In this document: one piece after another, positions 35,129 through 44,900 of the stretch | Layout: each line of letters begins with the position of its first letter | Numbering within the stretch: the stretch's first letter is position 1 | From: JADLHS01 sp964594985 | Lineage (GTDB): Bacteria > Verrucomicrobiota > Verrucomicrobiia > Limisphaerales > JADLHS01 | Length of the DNA: 64,000 nt | NCBI GenBank assembly: GCA_964594985.1 | Contig: CAZQNQ010000028.1 | Coordinates: 4,580 to 68,579, forward strand | Direction of reading: 5' to 3' | Position numbers and translations under genes: made by a program | Notes under the pieces: model-generated | Seen by the model: only the letters and a program-made list of their open reading frames with translations | Told to the model about the DNA's origin: nothing | Database searches by the model: none

Positions 35129-35235
35129 GCGGCGCAGTGTGGGAAACGCCAGCGGAGATGCAATCTCGAAATGTCCTCCTGCGGCGCCGCGATTCTGTGC
35201 GTGTCAGGGCGCTGTGTTTATGTTTAGCTCCGCGC

Positions 35236-36036
35236 GTGAAGATTCTTTTCATCGGCGACATTGTGGGCGAGCCGGGGCGGCGGGCGGTTCATGCGCTGTT
35301 GCCCAAGCTTCGGGAGCAGCACGGGTTGGATTTCGTCATCGCCAACGGGGAAAATTCCGCCGGCGGCAATGGCATCACGTCGCGCATCGCCACGGAGTTG
35401 TTTGCGGCCGGGATTGACGTCATCACCAGTGGCGATCATCTCTGGGATCAGAAGGAGGTCATGGAGTTGCTTGCGAGCGAGAAACGATTTCTGCGGCCCA
35501 CGAATTATCCCGCCGGAACGCCGGGGCAGGGCAGTGGTGTGTTTGAAGTCCAAAGTGCAACGTCCAAAGTTCAAGGGCTGAAAATCGGAGTGCTCAATGC
35601 GCAAGGGCGGACGTTCATGCCGGCGTTGGAAAACCCCTTTCTCGCTGTGCCGTCGGAGATCGAACGGTTGCGAGCCGAAACCAAGATCATCTTCGTGGAT
35701 ATGCATGCCGAGGCGACTTCGGAGAAGATCGCCATGGGGCGGATGCTGGATGGCAAGGTCAGTGCGGTGGTCGGAACGCACACGCATGTGCAGACGGCGG
35801 ACGAACAGATTTTTCCCGGCGGCACGGCTTATTTGAGTGATGCGGGCTTTACCGGGCCGCAAGAGAGTGTTTTGGGACGCGAGATCGAGCCGGTCATCCG
35901 ACGGTTCATCACCAACATGCCGCAGCGATTCGAGGTGGCCAAAGGCCGGGTGATGTTGCACGGCGTCGTTGTGCAGGTGGATGAAGCGACCGGGCGCGCG
36001 GAGGGAATCTGGCGCGTGGCGGAATCGCTGGCGTAA
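35236..36036 (+). CDS. YmdB-type metallophosphoesterase (TIGR00282 family)
   Basis: 266 residues from GTG 35236 (VKILFIGDIVGEPGRR). Calcineurin-like dinuclear metal enzyme. Ligand residues are seen in FIGDIVG, IANGENSAGG, SGDHLWDQKE, VDMHAEATSEK and VVGTHTHVQTADE. B. subtilis YmdB cleaves 2',3'-cyclic nucleotides and affects biofilm choices; the role here is inferred from homology. An insert of about nine residues (QSATSKVQG) after GSGVFEV is encoded by a short tandem repeat of GTCCAAAGT units at about 35549-35578 and has no counterpart in the family. It is 107 bases from pdxJ and convergent with the rhomboid gene. Confidence 0.92.
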   Translation: MKILFIGDIVGEPGRRAVHALLPKLREQHGLDFVIANGENSAGGNGITSRIATELFAAGIDVITSGDHLWDQKEVMELLASEKRFLRPTNYPAGTPGQGSGVFEVQSATSKVQGLKIGVLNAQGRTFMPALENPFLAVPSEIERLRAETKIIFVDMHAEATSEKIAMGRMLDGKVSAVVGTHTHVQTADEQIFPGGTAYLSDAGFTGPQESVLGREIEPVIRRFITNMPQRFEVAKGRVMLHGVVVQVDEATGRAEGIWRVAESLA

Positions 36037-36037
36037 A

Positions 36038-36964
36038 TCAAGTGATGAAATCTTGCACGGTAGCCCATTCGGTCATGCCTTCTCTCCAGTAGTGGGCTTC
36101 GGCGGAAATAGAGCCGAGCGAAAGCATCTGGCGCACTTGCTGGGAAGTGAAAGGGCCTGATGCCACGCCGGCGTCCGAGACGAAAATCGTGGGAGCTTCG
36201 TTCGGTTCGACTTCAGTCCCGACCAGCGTGGGGTGAGTATTCGGCGTGAATGCTCGCCAGGCCGGGATGGGCAAATTGGGTTCGTCTTCTTCAGGCTTCT
36301 TGGGTGTCAGCTTGTAAAAACCGATTAAAACCAGGCCGGCGATAAATCCGCCGACGTGGGCGGCGAAGGCCACGCCGCCGCCGGTGGCTTTGGCCGCCAT
36401 GGTCAGGGCCGCGAACAACAAGTCCTTGGCGAACCAGAATGAGATGACGATCCAGGCGGCGAGCGAAAATTCGCCGGCAAAAACGCGCAGGAAGATAAAG
36501 CCGAAGTAACGAAATTCGATTTCCAGATTCCGGAACAAGACCAGAAAACCCGCCAGACATGCCGTGATGGCGCCGGAGGCTCCGCAAAGCGGGATTTCCG
36601 AGGTGAAATGCTCCGGGGTTGCCGCGATGTGTCCGAAGTCTGCGGCTATTCCACCCAGCACATAGAACAGCAGAAACTTCCACCGCCCCATCGTGTCTTC
36701 CACGCACGCGCCGAATAAAAAGAGATAAATCATGTTTCCCAGCAGGTGGAAAAATCCCGCGTGAGTGAACATGGAAGTCAGGTAGGCATACCAAGGGGAA
36801 GTGCCGGGGGTGAGCATCAAGTTTTCGATGATCCATTGCTCCGTGGGCTCACCGCCCGCCAGCCCGATCAAATAGACGAGGATGTTCGCACCCATGAGCG
36901 AGAACGTCACCATGGGCAGGCGATTGGTCTCATAATCAACCCCGACAGGCAGCAGAATGAACAT
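36038..36964 (-). CDS. Rhomboid intramembrane protease with C-terminal GYF_2 domain
   Basis: 308 residues from the ATG at 36964; further upstream the frame only reads through repeat family C. Six or seven membrane helices hold the rhomboid catalytic pair: Ser in LCGASGAITACLAGF and His in FAAHVGGFIAGL. The FHLLGNMIYLFLFG motif in the second helix is conserved. After a hydrophilic linker (about residues 235-255), the last 55 residues form a GYF_2 domain (FVSDAGVASGPFTSQQVRQML, then YWREGMTEWATV), which usually binds proline-rich peptides or membrane partners. The substrate is unknown. Divergent from the phosphatidyltransferase gene. Confidence 0.9.
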   Translation of the reverse strand: MFILLPVGVDYETNRLPMVTFSLMGANILVYLIGLAGGEPTEQWIIENLMLTPGTSPWYAYLTSMFTHAGFFHLLGNMIYLFLFGACVEDTMGRWKFLLFYVLGGIAADFGHIAATPEHFTSEIPLCGASGAITACLAGFLVLFRNLEIEFRYFGFIFLRVFAGEFSLAAWIVISFWFAKDLLFAALTMAAKATGGGVAFAAHVGGFIAGLVLIGFYKLTPKKPEEDEPNLPIPAWRAFTPNTHPTLVGTEVEPNEAPTIFVSDAGVASGPFTSQQVRQMLSLGSISAEAHYWREGMTEWATVQDFIT

Positions 36965-37030
36965 GGTTCGAGAGGCCGCTGCCGGGATTGAAACAGAAGT
37001 TGTGAGGGAGTCAAGGGGGGCTGATTTTTG

Positions 37031-37181
37031 TGGGCGTGATTGGAATTGCCGCGCAACTGATTCTCTTACTCTTAATCTTGTTCTTAATCTTAATCTCCCG
37101 GGCTGGGAGATTAAGATTAAGAACAAGATTAAGATTACGATTAAGAACCGCGCCGGGGAGCGGCAGTTCCAGTCACACCCG
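37031..37181. repeat. Long palindromic repeat, family C copy 2
   Basis: About 151 bases. The outer arms are TGGGCGTGATTGGAATTGCC and GGCAGTTCCAGTCACACCC. The inner arms are stacked CTTAATC and GATTAAG units around CTCCCGGGCTGGGAG. It sits between the divergent rhomboid and phosphatidyltransferase genes, so any promoter there must lie in or beside it. Confidence 0.9.
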
Positions 37182-37226
37182 GTTTTTGTGCTTGCCACAT
37201 GGTGACAGGCGAATTTCCATCCGGTT

Positions 37227-37835
37227 GTGACCACGGCCAACAAAATCACCATTTTCCGGATTCTGCTGATTCCGTTCTTCGTGGTGGAAGTGGTTTATTA
37301 TGCGAAAACGGGTCTGGAAATCCATCGCTTTGCCGGCCTGGCGACTTTTGCCACGGCGGCCATTCTTGACGCCGTGGATGGCTACATCGCCCGCCACTAC
37401 AATCAATGGAGTGAACTGGGCACGGTCTTGGATCCGTTGGCGGACAAATTATTGCTCGTGTCGGCGGTGGTCCTGCTCAGTTTCGATCATGGCGGGCGGC
37501 TGGGGCAAATTCCCTTCTGGCTCACGGCCACGATCATCGGGCGCGACCTGGTGATCCTCATCGGGATGATCGTCATTCACATCACGGTCGGCAAAGTCAC
37601 GACCCGGCCGCATGTCATCGGCAAAATCGCGACGGTCTTTCAGATGATTTCCGTTTCTTGGATTTTGTTGAAGTGGGACATGGCGTGGGGCGCAACGTGG
37701 ATGTTCCTGTGGACGCTGGGAGCCGCGGTGTGCACCGGCATATCCGGGTTGTTATATGTGCGGGAGGGCGTGCAACAATTGAGCGCCAGTCCCCGGAGTT
37801 CCAGCGCGCCCCCGCCGCCGAAAAGCCCCGGGTAG
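37227..37835 (+). CDS. CDP-alcohol phosphatidyltransferase (PgsA-like)
   Basis: 202 residues from a GTG start. It carries the full CDP-OH-P motif: DAVDGYIARHYNQWSELG followed by TVLDPLADKL. Five to six membrane helices are visible. The family makes phosphatidylglycerol phosphate, phosphatidylserine or cardiolipin. The start NKITIFRILLIPFFVV is most like phosphatidylglycerophosphate synthase, so PgsA is the best guess, but this is not certain. The C-terminal tail (SASPRSSSAPPPPKSPG) is low complexity. The gene starts 46 bases after repeat C2. Confidence 0.88.
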   Translation: MTTANKITIFRILLIPFFVVEVVYYAKTGLEIHRFAGLATFATAAILDAVDGYIARHYNQWSELGTVLDPLADKLLLVSAVVLLSFDHGGRLGQIPFWLTATIIGRDLVILIGMIVIHITVGKVTTRPHVIGKIATVFQMISVSWILLKWDMAWGATWMFLWTLGAAVCTGISGLLYVREGVQQLSASPRSSSAPPPPKSPG

Positions 37836-38061
37836 CAACCGGGGAATAGAAGTTTTTCGCACGTTGAATTGCAGGCGGACTGCTTGTTGTTTTTCGGGAC
37901 AAGCGTTGTCTTGCAGGCTCCCGGGGATAGTCCTCATACGAGGATTGGGACCGCACCTGAAACTCAGCCTAACGTGTTGATTTGGGCGTTGCGTCCTTCA
38001 GCTTTTCACGGAATGAACGCGATTGGTGTGGTTGGCAACCTTTTTGCATAGCCGTGCCCTG

Positions 38062-41000
38062 ATGTGTCGTAAAGGAGTGTTGTACCGGGTGGGACTCAAA
38101 GCTCGTTGGGTTGTGCTTGTCGGGTGGCTTGCCGTTTTTGCGCGAATCTCGTCGTTTGCTGCTGGGAACGTCACGTTGGCGTGGGACGCCAGCCCCGATG
38201 CGAGTGTCACGGGTTACCGCGTCTATTATGGCGTGGCCACCGCGAGCTACACCAATTCCGCCGCCGTCGGCAATGCCACCAGCGCGACCCTCGCCAATCT
38301 TACCGATGGCGTAACTTACTATTTCGCCGCGACCGCCTACGATGCTGCGGGCACGGAAAGTCCGTTTTCCAATGAAGCCAGCTACACCGTGCCGGTCGGC
38401 AGCCCCAATGCCACCCCGACGTTGAATGCGATCTCCGCCGTCGCCATCAGCGAAGACGCGGCGGCTCAAACTGTCAGTCTGACCGGCATCTCTTCTGGTT
38501 CGGTCAGCGAAACCCAGACGCTCACGGTGACGGCCAGTTCGTCGAACACCGGTCTGATCCCGCATCCCTCGGTCAGCTACACCAGCCCGAACGCCACGGG
38601 TACTTTGACTTTTACCCCGGTGGCCAATGCGAACGGGACGGCCACCATCACCGTGACGGTGAATGACGGTCACGCGGTCAGCAATACGTTGACTCGCACC
38701 TTCACGGTTACGGTGAACGCGGTGAACGACACGCCGACTCTGGGGGCGATTGCGAATGCGACGGTGAACGAAGATTCCGGCCCGCAGACGGTAAGCTTGA
38801 GCGGCATCGGCACGGGTGCGGCGAACGAGACGCAGACGTTGACGATCTCGGCGGTGTCGTCGAATCCAAGTTTGATCCCGAATCCGGCGGTGACTTACAC
38901 CAGTCCGAATGCCGGGGGAACGCTGACATTCACGCCTGTAACCAATGGCTTTGGTTCGGCGGTCATCACGGTGACAGTGAACGACGGTCAGGCGGCGAAC
39001 AACACCGTGACCCGCACGTTCAATGTCACGGTGAACCCGGTGAACGACGCGCCGACGTTGAACGCTATCGCCAACGTGAGCATCGGCGAGAACGCCGTCC
39101 AGCAGACGGTCAGCCTCGCGGGTATTGGTTCGGGCGCGGCGAATGAAACGCAGACTTTGACGGTGACGGCGGTTTCCTCGAATCCGAGTTTGATCCCGAA
39201 TCCGACCGTGAACTACACCAGTCCGGGCGCGGCCGGCAGCCTGAATTTCACGCCGGCAGCCAACACCAGCGGCAGTGCCACGGTGACGGTGACGGTCAAT
39301 GACGGTCAGGCGGCGAACAATACGGTCGTGCGGACCTTCACGGTGAATGTGAATGTGGTGAACGTGCCGCCGACGTTGGCAGCGCTCGGGAATGTCAGCC
39401 TCAGCGAAGATGCCGCGGCGCAGACTGTGGGCTTGAGCGGGATTTCCTCCGGTTCGGCGAATGAGAACCAGACGCTGACAGTGACGGCGACCTCATCGAA
39501 TCCGGGGTTGATTCCGAATCCGGCGGTGACTTACACCAGTCCGAGCGCGACGGGCAGTCTGACGTTTACGCCGGTGGCCAACGGCTTCGGCAGCGCGGTC
39601 ATCACGGTGACGGTGAATGACGGTCACGCGGTGAGCAATACGTTCAACCGTACGTTCACGGTGACGGTGAATCCGGTGAATGACGCGCCGACGCTGAATC
39701 AACCTGCCAACGTGACGATGGATGAAGATTCCGGGCCGCAGACGGTGCCGTTGACCGGCATCAGCACCGGCGCGACGAATGAAATCCAGACGCTGACGGT
39801 CACGGCGACATCGTCGAACCCAAGTTTGATTCCGTCTCCGACCGTGACGTACACCAGCCCGGGTGCCACGGGCAGCCTGACGTTTACGCCGGTGACCAAC
39901 GGCTTCGGCAGCGCGGTCATCACGGTGACAGTGAACGACGGTCAGGCCGCGAACAATACGGCGGTTCGAACATTCAATGTCACGGTGACTCCGGTGAACG
40001 ACGCGCCGACGCTGGGTGCGATCGCGGGTCGCACGATTGCGGAGAATGCCGGTTTGCAGACCGTGAGCTTGAGCGGCATCGGCACGGGCGCGGCAAACGA
40101 AACGCAGTCGTTGGGCATCACTGCTTCTTCGTCGGATACGAGTTTGATCCCCAATCCAACGGTGAACTATGCCAGCCCGAACCCGACGGGTAGCCTGAGC
40201 TTCACGCCCGTCACGGATGCCAACGGCGTGGCGACGATCACGGTGACGGTCAACGATGGTCAATCCGTCAATGGCACGACGACGCGGTCGTTCACGGTAA
40301 CGGTCACCTCAGTCAACAGCGCGCCGACGATCACGGCGATCCCGAATCAGTCGTTGATTTCCGGAGTGAGCAGCGCGCCGCTCAGATTCACGATCGGGGA
40401 TGTGGAGACGGCGGCGACGGCACTCACGCTCACGGCGGTTTCCTCGGCGCAGAGCATCATTCCGCTCACCAACATTGTCTTCAACGGCACGGGTAGCAAT
40501 CGCATGGTCACGGTCACCCCGGCGCCCAGCGCGGTGGGGGCGGCGAATATCACGCTCAATGTGACCGATGGTGCGGCTTCCGCGAGCACGACCTTTGCGG
40601 TCACGGTCACCGTTGCGCCACCGGTCGTGGGCCAGTTGTCCATGACGAAGACGGGCTCGGGCACGGTGTCGCCGGACTTGTCCGCGATGGCATTGATTGT
40701 GGGCCAAAGCTACACGGTGACGGCGACGCCGGCCTCGGGCTACTTGTTCTCGGGTTGGAGTGGCACTGTGTCATCTTCGGCGCCAACCATCACATTCACG
40801 ATGCGATCCAATACAGTGTTGCAGGCCGGCTTTGTGGCGAGTCCCTATACGGCAACCACCGCGACCTACAATGGCTTGTTCAACGAGGCGGATGAAGTGC
40901 GGTTGCACAGCTCCGGGGCATTCAACGTGTTCATGGACGGCAACGGCAACTTCTCGGCTTGGGTGCAACTCGGCTACACGCGTTACCAATTTGCCGGGGC

Positions 41001-41838
41001 GTTCGATTTGAACCTGCGCGCGACCAATGTGGTTGCCCGCTGGGACGGCACGCCGCTCACGGTTGAACTCGTGGTCGGATCAGGCGCGACGGCAGGGCAG
41101 ATTTCCGGTCGCGTCACGGATGGCGTCTGGAGCGCACCACTTTCGGGTGGCCGCCAGATGGATAGCACGACGTTGGCGGGTGAATACACGATGGTTCTTC
41201 CGGGCACGGCCGGCAACGCCGCGCAGCCAGCGGGCGATGGTTATGCGACGATGCATGTGGCCGAGGATGGTCTTGCGACCCTGAGCGCCACGTTGGCCGA
41301 CGGCACGAAGTATTCGCACACGGCTTACCTCACGACCGATGGAGACTTGCCCATGTATGTCTCGCTTTATGTTGGCAAAGGTTCGGTGATGAGCTGGTTG
41401 ACCTTCACCAATCTCAGCACCAGCGATGTGAGCGGCAACCTGGTCTGGACCAAACTGGCCGGAGCCAGCCCGACCAGCTATCCGCTCGGCTTCACGAATG
41501 GCACGAAAGCCGTCGGCTCGGCGTATGTCCTGCCCTTTGATCCGGGCAAGGCCTTGAATCTCTCCGGCGCGGTCGTGAGCTTCAGCGGTGGCAATGTCAC
41601 GGCGCCATTCAACAATGTCGTCAGCATCAACGCGAACAGTCAGGTGGTGAACCTCAGCCCGAATCCGATGAACTTCAAGATTACCAAGGCCACCGGCTTG
41701 TTCACGGGCGATGTGCAAGATCCGACCACCGGCCAGACCTATCCGTTCGGCGGTGTGGTGTTGCAGAAGCAGAACGCCGGCTATGGCACGATGACGGGAC
41801 CGACCTTGGCCAGCCGGGTGGCGTTGGCCGCACCGTAA
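38062..41838 (+). CDS. Secreted tandem-repeat protein (fibronectin III plus about seven cadherin-like 106-residue repeats)
   Basis: 1258 residues from the ATG at 38062. Signal peptide about 1-35 (VVLVGWLAVFARISSFAAG). Then a fibronectin III domain (about 36-115, NVTLAWDASPDASVTGYRVYYG) and six near-identical repeats of about 106 residues with a seventh, divergent one. Each opens with NDAPTLNAI-like sequence and closes with ATITVTVNDGQAANNT-like sequence. Next is a divergent InlB B-repeat-like segment (VGQSYTVTATPASGYLFSGWSG) and a C-terminal region of about 330 residues without a recognised domain, ending in FGGVVLQKQNAGYG. Likely surface attached. Neither PEP-CTERM nor the FFRL-type end is present. 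Confidence 0.88.
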   Translation: MCRKGVLYRVGLKARWVVLVGWLAVFARISSFAAGNVTLAWDASPDASVTGYRVYYGVATASYTNSAAVGNATSATLANLTDGVTYYFAATAYDAAGTESPFSNEASYTVPVGSPNATPTLNAISAVAISEDAAAQTVSLTGISSGSVSETQTLTVTASSSNTGLIPHPSVSYTSPNATGTLTFTPVANANGTATITVTVNDGHAVSNTLTRTFTVTVNAVNDTPTLGAIANATVNEDSGPQTVSLSGIGTGAANETQTLTISAVSSNPSLIPNPAVTYTSPNAGGTLTFTPVTNGFGSAVITVTVNDGQAANNTVTRTFNVTVNPVNDAPTLNAIANVSIGENAVQQTVSLAGIGSGAANETQTLTVTAVSSNPSLIPNPTVNYTSPGAAGSLNFTPAANTSGSATVTVTVNDGQAANNTVVRTFTVNVNVVNVPPTLAALGNVSLSEDAAAQTVGLSGISSGSANENQTLTVTATSSNPGLIPNPAVTYTSPSATGSLTFTPVANGFGSAVITVTVNDGHAVSNTFNRTFTVTVNPVNDAPTLNQPANVTMDEDSGPQTVPLTGISTGATNEIQTLTVTATSSNPSLIPSPTVTYTSPGATGSLTFTPVTNGFGSAVITVTVNDGQAANNTAVRTFNVTVTPVNDAPTLGAIAGRTIAENAGLQTVSLSGIGTGAANETQSLGITASSSDTSLIPNPTVNYASPNPTGSLSFTPVTDANGVATITVTVNDGQSVNGTTTRSFTVTVTSVNSAPTITAIPNQSLISGVSSAPLRFTIGDVETAATALTLTAVSSAQSIIPLTNIVFNGTGSNRMVTVTPAPSAVGAANITLNVTDGAASASTTFAVTVTVAPPVVGQLSMTKTGSGTVSPDLSAMALIVGQSYTVTATPASGYLFSGWSGTVSSSAPTITFTMRSNTVLQAGFVASPYTATTATYNGLFNEADEVRLHSSGAFNVFMDGNGNFSAWVQLGYTRYQFAGAFDLNLRATNVVARWDGTPLTVELVVGSGATAGQISGRVTDGVWSAPLSGGRQMDSTTLAGEYTMVLPGTAGNAAQPAGDGYATMHVAEDGLATLSATLADGTKYSHTAYLTTDGDLPMYVSLYVGKGSVMSWLTFTNLSTSDVSGNLVWTKLAGASPTSYPLGFTNGTKAVGSAYVLPFDPGKALNLSGAVVSFSGGNVTAPFNNVVSINANSQVVNLSPNPMNFKITKATGLFTGDVQDPTTGQTYPFGGVVLQKQNAGYGTMTGPTLASRVALAAP
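38406..40311. repeat. Tandem DNA repeat array of about 318-base units
   Basis: Six direct repeats with unit starts near 38406, 38722, 39040, 39358, 39676 and 39992, and a decayed one from 40312. Units are highly alike at DNA level (for instance GTGAACGACGCGCCGACG recurs at 39040 and 39991), so unequal crossing-over could change copy number. Confidence 0.9.
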
Positions 41839-41912
41839 CGGGCCAATGTTTTCACGGTCAGCAGGGTTTTAACAAACGATAGTGTTGTGTATGTCGCACT
41901 AAAAGAGGGCGA

Positions 41913-44900
41913 ATGAATCAAACGACGGCTGCCTGTCAGTCTGGCACCCGAACACAAAGCGGAAGTCGGTTTAGGATTCTGATGATCCTGGCCGCTTTTG
42001 CTGTTTTTGCGTTCGCGGCGGACGGAGTGTCGGGTCCGCTGCACAAGGTGCGGGTCAGAGACCGGGCGCAGGCGCAGCAATTCATCGAGCGCGGCGGTAA
42101 ACTCGTGGCCGATTACGGCAGCTTCCAGATCATCCTGACTGAGGAGTCCGTGGCCGGGACAAAGCTTCGTGGTCGCAGCGAATCAGATGACGCAGCCGAC
42201 TTCATCGAACTGAATGCGCAGCAGATCAACACGCGTTCTCCGGAGGTGCGGGGCTTGCGCAAGGCGCGTGGCGCGATGGCAGGTCGACAATTTCACTTGG
42301 TTCAATTTGTTGGCCCGGTGAAACCTGAGTGGCGTGAAGCGCTCGAAGGGCAGGGCGTCAAAGTCATCAACTACATTCCCGAAAACGCCTACTTGGTGTC
42401 CGGCGATGCGAAGGTGTTGGCGGCGTTGCAAAGCTGGGCGACGAATGTGGATTTCGTCCAGTGGGAAGGGGAATATACGCCGGAGTTCAAGATTCATCCG
42501 GATGCTCGGGAACGTGAACCGTTCGGGTTGACCGTTCAAACCAGCGGGTCGGACGTCTTCGCCATTCAACTCGTCGAGGATGCCGAAGCGACGCCCGCCA
42601 CGCTCGCACTCATCGAGGGTCTCAAGCTCGAAGCGGTGCAACGCGACTTTCGCGTGCTGCAGTATCGCAACTTGATTGTGCGGTTGTCCGCGGACCGGCT
42701 CGCCGAAATCAGCGCCCGACCGGATGTGCTTTCCATTCAACTTTACAACGAGCCGGGCAAACGCGACGAACGGCAGGCGCAGATCATGGCGGGAAATCTG
42801 GTGGGCGGCAGTCTCATGGGGCCGGGTTATCTGGATTGGCTGATGGAGAAAGGCTTCACGCAGGCGCAGTTCGATGCGTCGGGCTTCGTGGTGGACGTGA
42901 CGGACAGCGGCATTGATAACGGCACAACCGCACCGGGGCACTTTGGGCTGTACGCGCACGCCGACTTCGGTCAATCCAGCCGCGTCGCTTACAATCGCCT
43001 TGTCGGTACCGCGCACGCCGGCAGCACGTTGGCGGGATTCGACGGGCACGGAAATCTCAATGCCCACATCCTCGCTGGTGCCAGCGATTTCGTTGGCGGT
43101 TTTCCCCACGTTGATGGCGGCGGTTACCAATCGGGTCTGGGCGTGTGTCCGTTTGTGCGCGTCGGTTCGTCGGTGGTGTTCGACCCGGATGCTTTCACCA
43201 GTCCGAGCTATGCTGATCTCCAATCGCGTGCTTATCAGGACGGCGCGCGTATCAGCGCCAACAGTTGGGGCGCGACGAATAATTCCTACACCGTGGACGC
43301 GCAGGCGTTTGACGCGTTGGTGCGCGACGCGCAACCTGATGGTGCAATCTTCTCCACCCCCGGCAATCAAGAGATGGTCATCCTTTTCGCGGCAGGTAAT
43401 CGGGGTTCGACGGCCAACACGGTTGGCGCTCCGGGCACCGCCAAGAACGTCATCACGGTTGGTGCTTCGGAAAATGTGCGCTCGTTGAACACTGCGAATG
43501 GCGGCAAGAGTTCGATGGGCAGCGACGGTCGCGGCTATACCGATATCGCTGCTGATAGTGCGAACGATGTGGCGGTGTTTTCCAGTCGTGGCCCATGCAG
43601 CGACGGCCGGCAGAAGCCGGATCTGGTCGCGCCGGGAACGCATGTGGTCGGTGGCGTGCCGCAAAGTGTGGCAACCTTGGCCGGCAACGGTTCAGCTTTG
43701 GCAGGTTTCAAGGCATCCAGCATCTGTGCGTTGAGCGGCGGCGGGACGGCTGGTAGCACGAACAATTTCTTCCCGCTTGGCCAGCAGTTCTACACCGTGT
43801 CTTCGGGGACGAGTCATGCGACGCCAGCAGTGGCCGGAGCGTGCGCGCTGCTGCGACAATATTTTCTTAACGCCGACCTCGCCGCGCCGAGTCCAGCGAT
43901 GACCAAGGCCTTCCTGATGAATTCCACCCGTTACCTTTCCGGCTCGGGCGCGGGGGATAATTTGTGGTCGCCTTCCCAAGGCATGGGAGCGGTGAATCTG
44001 GGCCGGGCGTTCGACGGCGTGCCGCGCGTCCTGCGCGATCAACGCGCGGAAGACATCTTCACTGCTTCGGGACAGACCCGCGTGTTCACCGCGCACATTG
44101 TGCAGACGAACGAACCTTTGCGCGTGACACTGGCGTGGACCGATGCCCCGGGCAGCACGCTGGGGAACGCGTTCAACAACGACCTTGATCTGACGGTGCA
44201 GGTCGGCACGAATGTTTACCTCGGGAATGTATTCGGTGGCGCAAGTTCGATGGTTGGTGGCAGCCCCGATTCTCGGAATAATGTCGAAAGCGTGCTGCTG
44301 CCAGCCGGTGTCGCGGGCGACATCGTGGTTACCGTGATGGCGGCGAACATCAATTCTGACGGTGTGCCAAACTCCGGCGGTAGCTTGGATCAGGATTTTG
44401 CGCTCGTGGTTTACAATGCGACGAACACAACCGTGCCGGTCATTGCGCCGACGGGAACGGCGTTGCTGGAGGAGGGATTCCCGCCGCTGAATGGCGCGGT
44501 TGATCCGGGCGAACTGGTCAGCGTGAGTTTGAGTTTGAAGAACACCGGCACGCGATCGGCGACCAATCTGCAAGCCACCTTGCTTGCGGCCAACGGGGTA
44601 TCCGCGCCGAGTGGCGTGGTATCGTTTGGCACGCTGACGAATGACGGCGTGGCGGTGACCCGCACCTTCAGCTTTATTGCCAACGGCGTGGCCGGTGAAA
44701 CCATTCATCCGACGTTCCGACTGACGGATGCGACGGGTGATCTGGGGCTGGTGAGCGTGGATATTTTCCTGGGCTTGCGGATGGTGCAAACGCTGACATT
44801 TACCAACGCCACCGCGCTGATGATTCCCGATAGTGGCGCGGCCTCAATGTATCCGACGCTGATTGTGGTGACTGATTTGCCGGGGGTGGTGCAAAAGGTG

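Noticed and set aside
38406..40311. Regular repeats that could suggest a CRISPR array
   Set aside because: The units are about 318 bases, are translated in frame and code for a known type of protein repeat; there are no short repeats with spacers and no cas genes.
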